Positions 25,396-36,993 of a stretch of DNA of 64,000 nucleotides are shown here, one piece after another; the stretch's first letter is position 1, and every line of letters starts with the position of its first letter. The translations under genes and the position numbers were made by a program. The stretch is from Trissonchulus latispiculum (Eukaryota > Nematoda > Enoplea > Enoplida > Ironidae): contig JASAND010006991.1 of the NCBI GenBank assembly GCA_030248195.1, positions 1-64,000 of the forward strand, in the 5' to 3' direction. A model generated the notes under the pieces. The model had not been told where the DNA came from. It ran no database searches and saw only the letters and a list, made by a program, of their open reading frames with translations.

Positions 25396-25639
25396 GAGTA
25401 AGTAACCTCACAGGACAGTCAGCCACTACGTGTTGTCACTAGGATTTGACAGACGCACTACAACCCTCCTCACTCGGAAAAAAACGAAGATATTGGTTAA
25501 ACGAATAAAAAACTATTGATGGCTGAAACGGAGGAAACCGCTATCTAATGACAAATACGAAAATTTATACTTTTTTGGTGCACTACCCGTGATCGATAAA
25601 GACGTTCAGAATATAGCAGCAATAATTTATGAATTCGTT

Positions 25640-26160
25640 TCTAGCAACTCCTTTGAAAATTTTTTAAATTCTCTATTTTTCCTGGTTATGAAATTAAAGT
25701 TTAAAGTTTCTAGAATTAAATGAGTTTTTATTTTTTTTAATTTATTGGAGACGTATATTACATCACCGCACTTCCTTTTTTTTCTGCACAGCGCTTACAC
25801 AAACTATTTGAATCACTTTACAGCGATTCCGCACCCTTCTTTGAAAATTTTTTAATCTCCGCTTTCCTTCCTCCTTATAAAATTAAAGTTTAAATTTTCT
25901 AAAACTAAATGAGTTCGTTAATTTTAAATTTATTAAAGACTTATTTTACATCATTCCCGCCCCCTTTTTTCAGCACTGCGGTTGGATCGCACCAAACTTT
26001 GCAAACGTACCGGTATAAATATATAATAGCGTTTGTAACAATTGCGCGCCGTCGTTTCAAAATTTTTGAATCCGCTTTTTTCCCTTCCTTCTGAAATTAG
26101 CGTTTAAATTTTTTTAAAGTTTTGTTAGTTTCCCATTTTTTTTAATTCATTAGCACTAAG
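25640..26160. repeat. ~190 bp degenerate tandem repeat upstream of the primase element
   Basis: Three diverged copies start near 25650, 25840 and 26055. They share the pattern TTTGAAAATTTTTTAA, a pyrimidine-rich stretch, GAAATTAAAGTTTAAA and an AATGAGTT segment. No coding signal is seen. Confidence 0.6.
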
Positions 26161-26238
26161 TGTACACCCATGCAATGCTCTGAAAATTCAATTCTCTCCC
26201 GCTAGCGTCCGTCCTACTACTAATGTAAGGCACTCTAA

Positions 26239-29200
26239 GTGCTTGATCGGGAAGAAATTGTATGCATTTCAACTATTTTATTAAATTGGAAAAGCACTAG
26301 CTATACGCCGGACACAAACCTTCCAGATCCTACCAGTATTCCCCCACCTGAACCGACTGTGATTTCTGTTTTAGTTCATAAGTTTCTTGAGCAAATTGGA
26401 GCCTGTCCACGTGGTCCCTTACATAAACGTAAAATGGATATATATATCTCCAAGATTTCGATTTCGAGATTAGACTAACGTGTGGTTGCCCACCTGAAAG
26501 TCGCCTAATTACTTACAGTAGGCTTGTCAATGCACTGGCCGGCTACGAAAGCTCAGCTCACCCGTGCACAGTCATCGTTTTGTCCTACGAACATGGCAGC
26601 CGCGGGGCCCGCTTCTACATTACAGCAAACGTCGAACACTTCATACATGTTTACCTGCTTCTCTCACCTGACAAGCGCTGTTTTTACGAAATCCTACCAC
26701 TGAGTAGGAGATGCAAGATATACTTTGACTTCGACAAAAGGACGCGTTGTAATCAAGAGGCGAGAAAATACGTGCGCTTAGTTCGTGCTTTTATACAACA
26801 TATATCATGGGTCATATCAAATGAGTTGCATTGTCCACGTTCAGAGATCTCCTTAGTGCTACTGTCTGCAAACAAGGGGGACAAGCTCAGCTTTCATGCT
26901 GTAGACAAGGGCACCCTCATGTTTCCGAATTCCTATGCACTGGCAACTTTTCTGCGGAGTATACGAGCCAGTGTGGTTGAGAACCTTCGTTTATGGGATC
27001 CGTCTGTGTACTCCGTGAACCAAAATTTCCGCATTGCTTATTCGTCCAAACGGGGTCAGTCTCGTCCTTTGATATTGGAAGATGGACCTCCTCATCGCCC
27101 CGCTCATGCACTACTCGACAGCTTTGTCGGAGTGTACGACTGTCGTTGTGAAGCTAACTCCATGTGGCGGCCACAGCATGGCGCAGGGAGAGGGGGGGGG
27201 GAGTGAGGCATGCGACGGCGAGAGGGAACGGGCGACAGGGACACCGTCAACAAAGGCTACCTGTCATGCCGGACCAAGTCGATCCACTTGTTTTGGGTGA
27301 CGTAACTCCTGCTGAAATGATACGCATACAAAGAGATGCCTCCACCCTCTTTCCAGGCTACAATACTTCACTTGTCAAAGCTTATGGCCGCATACTGACA
27401 GTGTCTATTCATAAACATCGCTGGTGTCCCTTTTTGAAACGCAACCACAGTTCCAATCATTCGTACCTTGTTGTTGATAGGACTAATTTCTGTTACCAAT
27501 GGCGCTGCCACGGAAAAAGTTGCGGACAAGAGAAGATACGCACAATGAACGATTTGTTTGGTCCGTCAATGTGGTTCAAAATTATCGCCGGCACTAAATG
27601 CCTCCCATAAGTGGCGATTCCTGTCTTTATGCTATGCTCTAAGTACTTCTATCTAAAATTGTGGAACACGAGGTTGGTCTTATTACCGGGAATAGAACTT
27701 AATCTAAGAAAGTATACAAATAAGTTGACTTTAGGGCTCCCAAGATGCACGGCAAGTACCTCTCTCTCCCCCAACAGTCTTCCGTGCGTGGGCACCAATC
27801 GCAACGAAAACTTTCATCGTCATCTCAAAACGACATGTATTTGTATCGGTGCTGAAGTTGGCATTGACATGCTTGTCGCTGTGCTGACTTTGGTTCGGGA
27901 TCATTGGAACAAGACCAAGCATCAGTTCTGCACGACGGAAAGTGTCCCAATCGATGACAGGGCCATCACTACAAGGACACTGGAAGCCTTAGACACCAGT
28001 GTTGAAACGGACGTTGGAGACTATTCTGTTCTAAAAAGGGTCTATTGGAACAGACTTCTTCTAACCCCCGCCTTGGAAAAGGACAGGCTGGCAGGTCTCA
28101 GTCTGCTAGCTTCTCTGGAAGACGTTTGTCTGACATTGGATGTGGCAAACGATCCGTCGGCACAAGCATCTAATCAAAATGAATTGTTTGGTCGACTAGA
28201 AGGTGCAAAGCCGCACGGGCACAGGGCTGTGTGGGGGCCGCTATTTACTTCCTTTTGCTCTGCTTCTACGGTCCAGGATTTTGCCACGAGGGTCCACAAC
28301 ATGTCTCGTTATCGTGGACGGCGAGAAACAGATCTGAGTGCTGACACTCTGACTGTACATGCTCGCAATTATCTCTGGCAGCATGAGAATTGGAACAGGT
28401 ACGTAGGCTACAACTGGTCTGATGCGGACATTGCTAAGTTTTCTGAGAACAACATTCTAGAGTGGCCGAACCATTACGGAGGCGCGCAGATCCTATCCGA
28501 CTACTTTGACATCCCAGTGGTTCTTGTTTCCGACATCCCGCTTATTCCGAACTTGGTCCTAGCTCCCGCTTCATTAGGTTACTTGTCCCGAGACGGCGGT
28601 TGCTTTGTTCTCGCATGGAAACATGCGGAGAACAATTTTATGTGGTTATGGATGTCCCTACCGAGCGCCGTCCATACAATCCTCTATTCCAAACTTGTTA
28701 AGACCATTCCTCTTAATCGCCCTCCCGCCGCCCGGAGCAACCCTTGTCACTGCCGCCGGTATGGCGCCAACTGCTGCGACAAGAAGGGTTTTTAGCCGGT
28801 TATGCAACTAAGTGTCCGTGTCTGAAATCGCGAAGGGGGTGTGTTAACTGTAGCTGCTGGGGTTGTCAAAACCCGGAAGGTCGACGAGCTAACAGCAGAC
28901 CTCTCCCCGTGCTTACAAGAATGCGACAACCGGATTTGCTATCAACTCGCATCAAAACACGTCTTTCAATCTTTGGAACTGTCGGCATCATGCCCTTGAA
29001 CTATACCAAATGGAGTTTCCTGGAGTATATGCTGCTCCTGGTGGTGTTGCGTACACGGCAAGGGGCCATGCGTCCACTTGATGTCCCCCTTGTGGCGGCT
29101 TTATGTAATACCCAACGTCTACTGCTCACGTGCGGTGGTGTGGTTGCGCGAACACGTGAAGATGCAGACGTCAAGAAGACAATCCAGCTACTGCTCAATA

Positions 29201-29268
29201 CGTGCTCTCTTGCAGGAGGCGCGGAATATCGGAGTCCAGTATTTCAGAAATATTGTACAGATTTGTAA
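26239..29268 (+). pseudogene. Decayed mobile-element ORF: AEP primase, zinc finger, transposase-like and OTU-like segments
   Basis: The coding sequence is intronless and passes through three frames. Segment 26430-27206 has the archaeo-eukaryotic primase (herpes UL52/PrimPol class) hallmarks: a catalytic DFD at 26727-26735 in the context CKIYFDFD, SFH at about 26889, and SVNQNFRIAYSSKRG. Segment 27164-27610 has the C/H/C/C zinc-binding arrangement seen C-terminal in this primase class (WCPF, SSNH, FCYQWRCHGKSCG). Segment 27611-28795 has GTNRNENFHRH with a following helix, resembling the end of some cut-and-paste transposases, then a stretch around NHYGGAQILSDYFDIPVVL that looks like the second half of an OTU protease domain. 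The end (28744-29268) has a cysteine cluster CPC-x6-C-x2-CSC-x2-C-x-N. Breaks are a change of frame near 26440, a 10-G run at 27192-27201, TAA at 27608 and a frame change near 28790. It is an inactive or mis-assembled element gene. Confidence 0.65.
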
Positions 29269-30609
29269 ATGTAACATGTTCATGTTTCTTTCGAAATGCA
29301 CTGTTATGAAGAGTTTGTTGTTGTAATTGTTTTTGGTACTGTAGGTTTGGTAAATACGAAAAGTCAGTGTAACTTTATAAGTGTGAAAAGTCTCTTATGA
29401 TACATATTGTTTCATTTTGTTCGACGTCAGCGGGGGGGGCTATATTAGATTTTAGTGTTCCTTATCGTTATTGCTCATGAACAATGTTTTGCATTAGTTT
29501 CGTTAATCCATCCATTTTTTTCATATTTACATATATTGTGTATACCTTCTACACAAAGCTGCAGCTAATACGGATCTATGTCATACTTAGCAGAGTATTT
29601 TTACTCTTTTTATTAAGTCTACTGTATTGATGTTTCTCCTAATATACTTTAGTGTTATGGTAATTTTGTTATTGTAAGTGTTCTTGTTACCGTCTTTTTG
29701 TTATACACGAGAAGGTAGTGGAATTTTGTAACTGTAAAATCTGTGTTACGGTAAATACTATTTCCATCGCTCTGACGTCAGGTGGGAAGCTTTTCTGTTT
29801 CGGATATTACATTTTTGTTTTGTTCCCGTTATTGTTTAATGACAATATGTTTTTTGTTTCTTGATGTGCTCCAAGTCTTTCTAAGAAGGTTGCTGTAAAA
29901 GAACTAGATGTTAACAAATCAGTTTGACAATTTAATGTACTATGTTTATGCATACACCTATGCTCATAGCTTGTAGATGGAGCTGGACATAATACGCAAC
30001 TATGTTATATTTAGTTAAGTATTATTAGTGTTTCTATAATCTTTTACTGTCTTTACTCGTCTTACGCCGTATACGTATCCATTTAGATAAACTTAAACGT
30101 GTGCGGAAGGGCATTTCGTGTATGAAGTCGTGTGTTTGCGTAAAGTTAATTCTATTGACCGCCTATGTAACCTGCCTAAAACTTCCCCCCCCCCCTTGCC
30201 ATATACGAAAAGTACCGTAGGGCCGAGCGAAGTGACTTACAAAACGTTTTATAGCGGGTATTAGTTTACAAACATTACGATTGGTTAGCAAGAAAAAGAA
30301 ATTTTATAAACTTGTAACAAACTAACGACATAACTATTCTCATCCATAAGAAGTAAAGACTCTGGAGACAAGCTTTTAATTGCCATAGTAACGATGACGA
30401 ATTCTACACTACAGATTGTTTATGGTAAATATGTCCTTTTGTTAGTTGCTATGAGTGATTGTCACCGTACAGTATCCTTTTTGTGTCTGTTGATCATTCA
30501 ATTTGAGCATTTTAGTAAACTTTGGCTTTGTAATTTGTCTCTCCTCTCTTTGCTTTGTAGTGAGTGTCGTATAAAACCTATTGACATACGAGCGAATATT
30601 ACTAGCTTA
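29269..30609. other. Intergenic AT-rich region
   Basis: No gene is visible. Two segments around 29340-29640 and 29700-30030 share an order of weakly similar motifs (GACGTCAG, a GTTATTG stretch, a TACGCAACTATG or TACGGATCTATG element), which suggests an old duplication of roughly 400 bp. Confidence 0.4.
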
Positions 30610-30833
30610 GGGACTGTGTCAAAAATAACGTACGGTTGAGCCCGCTTGTTCAGCATTAAAAGTTCTTACACTGGTTACTGCTGCAAAAGAAGCAAAGTTT
30701 TTAGGGCGGGGGCCAAGTAAACAGCAAATGTGTTTTGTTAAAAGATAGCGTGTTCGTGAGTGCCTGCACGGTTATAGTGAAAACGAGATGCAAAACCGCC
30801 TTTAACGGCGGTTTGATTTTTGACACAGTCCCT
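30610..30833. mobile_element. PIF/Harbinger-type MITE, 224 bp
   Basis: The ends are GGGACTGTGTCAAAAAT and its exact inverse ATTTTTGACACAGTCCC. The flanks are TTA on both sides (30607-30609, 30834-30836). An internal short hairpin, AAACCGCC with GGCGGTTT, lies just inside the right end. There is no coding capacity. Confidence 0.85.
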
Positions 30834-31109
30834 TACATAATCGGAGCTGAATTTTGAAGGAGTGTACATCAGTTTTAGCAAGAGTAGTTCGGGGGATTGA
30901 CTAGGTTATGTATGGTTAACCTGACAGTAGTACAACAAACACGAAGTGTTGGGGGAAAGTTACAGCATGCCCAGCAAATGGTTGAATAAGTGGTAACAAC
31001 TTCTAAGGTTTTTAAGAAGATTCTCCGAAAATGGCTTTGAATTGAAGGATGTCACTTGATTGGATGGTAGAGCCCTTGGATTGGAGGAAGTTGGTTGATT
31101 GCAGGGCAG

Positions 31110-32500
31110 AGAATTGAGAGCGTACAAAAAATGACACAAAAATTGAAAATTTATTTGTTAAATCGAGAAATTCTCTGGCGAAAGCTTCCGTAGAGAATGA
31201 AAAAGTACGGTTGGGCAACTTAAAGTTAGAATATCTTACGTGCATGATATGAAGAAGATACGCAAACTTGATAAGAACTATATACGTAAAATTAATCTTA
31301 TGTCCATTCGAGTTGTTTTATGGGCATTTTCTGAGTTCCTCTACTGTTTCGCTCACTTTACTCTGACACTTTAACCCTCGAGAGCGAAAAATTATGTACA
31401 TATGTTACGAGGTATTCTTGACAAAGATATAGCGACTCGGAAATTGTTCTTGTATATTACTTGCAGTCAGGAGATACTATACTCATAATATGGAGACCAT
31501 GTCAAAAGTGCACAAGAAGTATATAACTCAAGAAATACCAATTTTCATCAGAGTTTTCTATGCCCGTATTTGCCACGCTCTGGTGTTTTGGTGACCCAAG
31601 TCGGAGAGGTTAAGCCTCTCCACGCATAGTTTATATACATACAATACACGATATTTTCCACAAAAATCTCCCGTCTTTTCGGCTTTTCCGCCGCCAGCCG
31701 TAACTTTTGATTTTTTTTCACCAATAACTTATAAATTTGGTATTTCCGGATTCTTAGCAAAAATACTTAGACCTTTAAAATTTTTGTTTGGTAAGGGGGG
31801 GCAAGGGGAACCATCAAATTCTTCGAGCGAAAAAAATAGCCATTTTCATCTCAAAACTGTTAGAGCGCACAAAAAATACCACAAAAATTGAATATTTATT
31901 TGTTAAATCAAGAAATTCTCTGGCGAAAGCTTCCGTAGAGAATCAAAAATCAAAATCAAAAATTTTAAATTTGGTGTGGCTGCGTACTAGAGGCTACTAA
32001 ATTCGAAAATTCAAAAATTTTAAAATTTTAAAGATTTCTTAAAACTTTTAAATTTTTATTTGGTAAGGAGAGACCAAGGGGGACCAAAAAAATTTTTAAG
32101 CGAAAACAATAACTATTTTGTCTTCAAAACTGACTCCCTAAGCTTTACTTGAATATTTCAGGATTCTTACCAAATACTTAGATCTAGTTTTGACATCAGC
32201 CAAACCTGCTAATTTTGGTCAGAGAGTCCTTGCCCGCATTTGTCACGCTCTGGTGTTTTCGTGACGCAAAGTCGGATAGTTAAAGCCTCCGCACGCATAC
32301 TTTATATACATACACTAAACGATATTTTCCAGAAAAATCTTCCGTCTTTTGCCCTTTTCCGCCACCAGCCCTAAGTTTTGATATCTTTGACCAATAACTT
32401 TTAAATTTGGTGTGGATGCGTACTGAAGGCTACTGAATTCGAAAATTCAAAAATTTTACAATTTTAAAGATTTTTTAAAACGTTTATATTTTTGTTTGGT
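31110..32500. repeat. Interleaved direct repeats between the MITE and gene D
   Basis: A block beginning TGCCCGTATTTGCCACGCTCTGGTG at 31561 recurs at 32231 (offset 670 bp) and continues for about 200 bp, including TTTATATACATACA, CGATATTTTCCA and CCAATAACTT. A second block with ATTTATTTGTTAAATC and AATTCTCTGGCGAAAGC occurs at about 31117 and 31862. No gene is seen. The structure suggests tandem duplication of a roughly 0.7 kb unit with partial loss. Confidence 0.8.
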
Positions 32501-32616
32501 AGGACACGGCACACTACACTACGCTATAGCCGGTCGAAAACAAAGAGTGAAACTGTCCCTAGAATTACCTTTTTTATTTCTTTTTGCATTAGCGCCCTGC
32601 ACACCGAAGCGGCCAA

Positions 32617-35600
32617 ATGGAGCTGCCGCGCCGACCATCTGCTACAGCCAGTGTAGATAGTTTGGATGCTAAAGAAGTCGAACAGATATGCTCACAATTG
32701 AGAAATATTCCATACAGTTTGCAACATGTGCTGAAAGATGAACGTCTTATATCTTTCATAGCATCCTGTGCAGTTTGCTACGGCTTGGCATCATCTCACA
32801 TTCTGGGTGTACTGTTACAGCTTGGTATCTTTGCGGCTCAAGGTGCGCATGGGGGCGGGAAGCGCAAACAAATCTAGCGGCAATAGGTTTTCTATTGTTT
32901 GTAATGTTCCGTTCTTTTGCCGTGCGCAAGCTACAGCTGTGTCAACTTTGGTCACAGAGGGGGGCCGGGGCGAAAACAGTGTGTTATAATATGGTTCAAA
33001 AATTTAAGTTAAAGATATGTCTATGTTTTTTAATTTAAGCTGAGGCCTAGTGTTCAGCAAAATTTGCGATTATACAATTCAGTTTGTTTTAATATAAGCT
33101 TCAAGCTACAGTTCCGAAAATTGTCTAACTATTTGTAAAATAAAGAGTTGGAAGTCGAGAAAGTGCTATTTCCCAAAGAAACGCATATACATTCCTCGTC
33201 TTTCACTTTCTAGATGCCAAGATACAGCGCAGAGCTTTTGGCACTGATGACCTCACCACAGAAACTGTATCTACTATGGTATTCTTGACTGGTAGGCCAG
33301 GGACAGGAAAGACACCAGCAATGACTCTGTTCTTTAAGGACGTTATAGTGGACGCAATTGGAGAAAATTTGTATACTCTGAAATGCTTCGCTGTTGCTTC
33401 AGTTCAAGGATTGGAGAAACACCAGAGAGAGGTGGAGTACAGACAAGGTTTAACTACATAATACTACGATAAATTTGTACATTGCTAGCGCTTGATACAC
33501 AACATAAGACAGGTAAAACGACGCTAGTTGTCTGTTAAATACGAGCTCCATTAAAAGATTAGTATTATGACTATTGTTTCCATCTTCCACTTGTTTTTTG
33601 CTACTATTTTTTAATTTTCCAGTTGATCGAGAAAGGTCACGATCCGACTATAGTGGTCACAAGTGACGAATTTCAAACGACCATCAATAGCCTAGGAAAG
33701 AGTGGACTGGGTTCAACCAGCGACACATTGGCATGGTTCAATTCAAGCTGGTCTCAATTCTGCAGTAGTATTGCTTACAAGAACAGCGAATTTCTAACTC
33801 CTGTGGAAGCCCCCATTCACGTTTTGGCTGCAATGGGACACCGGTCTATGCTAAAGTTTTATCATACAGCTATTAGCAGCGATGGACTGTGGGATAGGTA
33901 TATTCTATACTTATTAGGTATTGGCATGGGGCGGGGGGGGGGGGGTCCGGGTACAACCTAGTACGTAAATCCCTATGTCCCGCAAACCACTCAAAAATTA
34001 TAACAAATTGCCCCACGTTAAATTATATAAATTAAGTGTAAACAAAAATATAAAACCCGTGCTTAATTTTCCTATCAGTACATTTTCTCCCATTTTCTCT
34101 TCTCATGTCACACAAAACCAACTTTTCAGGCTATTGTTTGCGTGCACGAAATTTACCATGTGCAACTGTACAGCAAATTGTAGATCAAAAACTTTATGGT
34201 TCCCTTCGAGTTGTGGACACCTGCACATTTTCCGGAACCCAGCCCCCCCCCCCCCTTTTTTCCCCCTTCTCTGCCTATGTCCAATAAGTATATTTTGTGT
34301 GAACGCTTCGCTACTTCGTAGGCGCCTATAACATACGGAGCTAATAGAGAAACAGAAACTACAGTAAAAGATGCTCCTTTCTTTACTAAAACTGATTGAT
34401 TTTTATTACTTAGACTCTCTCTTTCCTTTTATACTTTTTATCTTACTCTGTCATATTTCAGAATAATTCTCTTCGCGTCTACGCTACGTTTCTACCAAAG
34501 CGAACAAGCGAGGCAAGCGGGAGACGCACTGAAGACACGGTTCAAGAAAAAGACGTTATCTGATGCCTTTTCCAAAGTCTGGCACGCGTGCTCGAATACG
34601 TTAGTACTTAACTTAAAGTCTAAGGCTGCTAGATATATACTACAGCTATAAGCTACTGTCATAACCTTCTTTTGAGTTTTCGCTAACAGCGTTAATGAAA
34701 ATATCGTTTGTTAGAATAGATAAGTTTACTCCGTGCATATGAATGAATTGGGGACACGAAAAGTAGAAATTTGAAACTTACTTTTTGCGGCAGACATTTG
34801 CATCACTTTGCAACACTTTTGCAGTTGTTTTTTTAGACAAGGCACCTTGACCTATTCCCTGACTGAAGATGCAGAGATTCTATTGCGCGAATTTTGGGAC
34901 AGAAACGTCCCTGCAATGAATCAAGAGTTGGAGAGGGGGGTTTTGTTTTCCACGAACCCAAAGCTGATGATTTTGGCTCTGCGTGCAGCTGTAGGATTTC
35001 ATAATCTGAAATATATGATCGAATACATGGAGTATGGTGAAGCTGCCGGTCCTCTGAACTTCACCATATGCAAAGACGACTTGGACCATGGCTTCGGAGC
35101 AATTGTACAATCAGAAGAGTTCAAGAAGGGAATTAGAGGGGTGAGAAGCTGCTGTGGATTCCTGTTTAACTTTATCGCATCAGTTTGTTATTTGCAATAA
35201 ATTTACGTCGCTTGTATATCTAGTTGTCTTTTTATGGTTATAAATAATTTTGATCTTCCTAAAATGAGTACGCTTTGTCTACATTTTCAGATTTCTGTTG
35301 CTGCAAATCCGCCGCCGCCGCCTATGGGTGGTGATGATGATACTATGGTCTCTTCCATTGTACAGCAAGCGCACCTCAAGGCAGCCACTGTCCCTGGGCC
35401 CTACCTGGTCGGGAACAGTGTACGAACAGCGTTTCACTCAGGCGCTAGAAAGAAGCTCAAAAATAAGGTTCTTTGTTTATTCTACGCAGTGTTGTTTATT
35501 TCATAAACAGAATTCGAATGTGCGATTAACGAGTGTGTTGTAATAATGTAAGTTTCGTATCCTAATTTTCCTGTGATAAGTTCAGCTGTAGACAAGTCTC

Positions 35601-36993
35601 TACAGAGACATTATCGTGCAGTCAGACAATTTCAGCCAGTTTATTTTGAAATCTGAATAACGTCTATAAAGCTGATGTCTTCGTTGTTCTCGATAAGAAG
35701 TACGAAAAAGTGAGTATTCTGTTTTAGATCAATGAAATTCTTCAGATTTGTCCCTTTTTGGTTCCATTCCGCAATCACCGGCAAAAGATTGTTTTCTGGA
35801 AAAAACCAGCGGCCGATGTCGACAGTGAAATCTTCCGTCTCCTGCCAATTTCACCTGAATCCTATACCAAATTTAGATCACTGCCAAGTTCTTTACCGTA
35901 TCAGCAAGGGGACGAGAGACCGCCTAATCCTATGTACCGATCTGAGGTTGACGTGCCAACTATAACTCTCACACAAATGGGGAGTCCATACATGATCGCT
36001 GTGCTCAGAATCTCCGACCTTCGCCTAAGTTCTGCCCCTGCTCTTGCAGAAAGCGAATACGAGATCATGCAGCAACAGTTTGATCAACGTTGTCTGTCGC
36101 GTGCCACTGACATATCTACATGTGATTCAGTTTCCAGTGATATAGTGACAGAGGCAGATGTAGCGAATCGTGATCTTACGCCATACGTGCCTCCACTAAG
36201 ACGAGACGGCAGCCCATCTGGCCTCCCACCGACTGCCTCCGATCTGCGTGTACCAACAGTTTGTCCTGAAACTGGACGAAATGATGGCACAGCTGAACTG
36301 TCTGCCGGTATTCAGCAGTCAGTGTCAGGGGCGAGCGGCTCCCCTGTCCCCCTCCCTGGTCGCGAGTGTGTATCCCCTACTCATATGCCTTGCTCATCAC
36401 CTGCCCGCTACGACAACACTAATGACAACATTTCCAACGGCACCGCCGCTGAAACGGCTTCCAATTTCGCTGCGGAGAGCCCTGTGCAGCATGCGCGTAC
36501 TGGGGCGGCGGAAGCAAGAGAAACAGGAACTAATCGTAACAGTTCCCTTCAGGAGTTGGAAGACAGGGCTTCGCCACGGATGGGTTGTAGATATGGTGTC
36601 TATGACGATCCGTATGTGCCCGCTTGGCTGGAAGTGACTCCGCCACGCGTTCATCAGAGACAGACAACTAACGGTACGGCGGAGTCTAATGTGTCTGTTG
36701 ACACTAGTGCTGGCAACGGTGACGCGGAGACTGCGTCCATTGCGTCTGACTTAATTCAGCCCCGCCGCTCTGAAGGCTTGGAGCAAGCGTTGGCGTCCTC
36801 GCCGGTGTCGTTGCGCTACAAGGATGACAGGGTTCGAAATAGAGTGTTCCACCCACCCGTTCTCGCAACTGGACAGGAACCGCAGAAATGGGGTGAGCCC
36901 ATACCGCAGAAAAGAAGGAAGCCAGCGGTCGGTGAGAATTGGACTGGACTTGTGACGAGATCCTCGTCAAGAGCAGCCAACGATTCAGAGTGA
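32617..36993 (+). CDS. Gene D: DUF3987-like AAA+ P-loop ATPase, 867 aa, seven exons
   Basis: Exons 32617-32842, 33214-33431, 33623-33897, 34462-34599, 34837-35140, 35291-35467 and 35728-36993 join in frame to 868 codons with stop. Intron phases are 1, 0, 2, 2, 0, 0. Exon 2 has a Walker A motif GRPGTGKTPA after the hydrophobic strand VFLT. Exon 3 has a Walker B-like strand ending TIVVTSDEF, then a loop and AMGHRSMLKFYHTAIS. The exon 3/4 junction gives GLWDRIILF, the arginine-containing segment placed after the ATPase core in DUF3987 proteins. Exon 5 continues with SLTEDAEILLREFWDR. The order and spacing fit the DUF3987 family, known mainly from bacteria and phages next to primases, with scattered invertebrate members. 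The C-terminal ~270 residues are Ser/Pro/Thr-rich and disordered. An ATP-driven nucleic-acid role is inferred from the family, not shown. An AATAAA at 37733 could serve as polyadenylation signal. Confidence 0.7.

Larger units (their letters stand above)
22742..25457. mobile_element. 2.7 kb TIR DNA transposon, non-autonomous, with cargo ORF
   Basis: The left end (22742-22786) and right end (25413-25457) are perfect 45 bp inverted repeats that begin TGCGTCTGTCAAATCC. The flanks are CTA on both sides, a candidate 3 bp target duplication. Inside each end is a block of about 60 bp direct repeats (22815-23200 and about 25085-25395) with the core GGACACTTTTCCACCACCG followed by ACCGGCTCATGTCCG; both blocks run in the same orientation. 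No transposase is present, so movement would need a partner. The middle holds a two-exon ORF on the minus strand. I cannot assign a superfamily: the 3 bp duplication hints at PIF-like, but the termini do not match the TTA/GGG elements elsewhere in the window. Confidence 0.85.
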
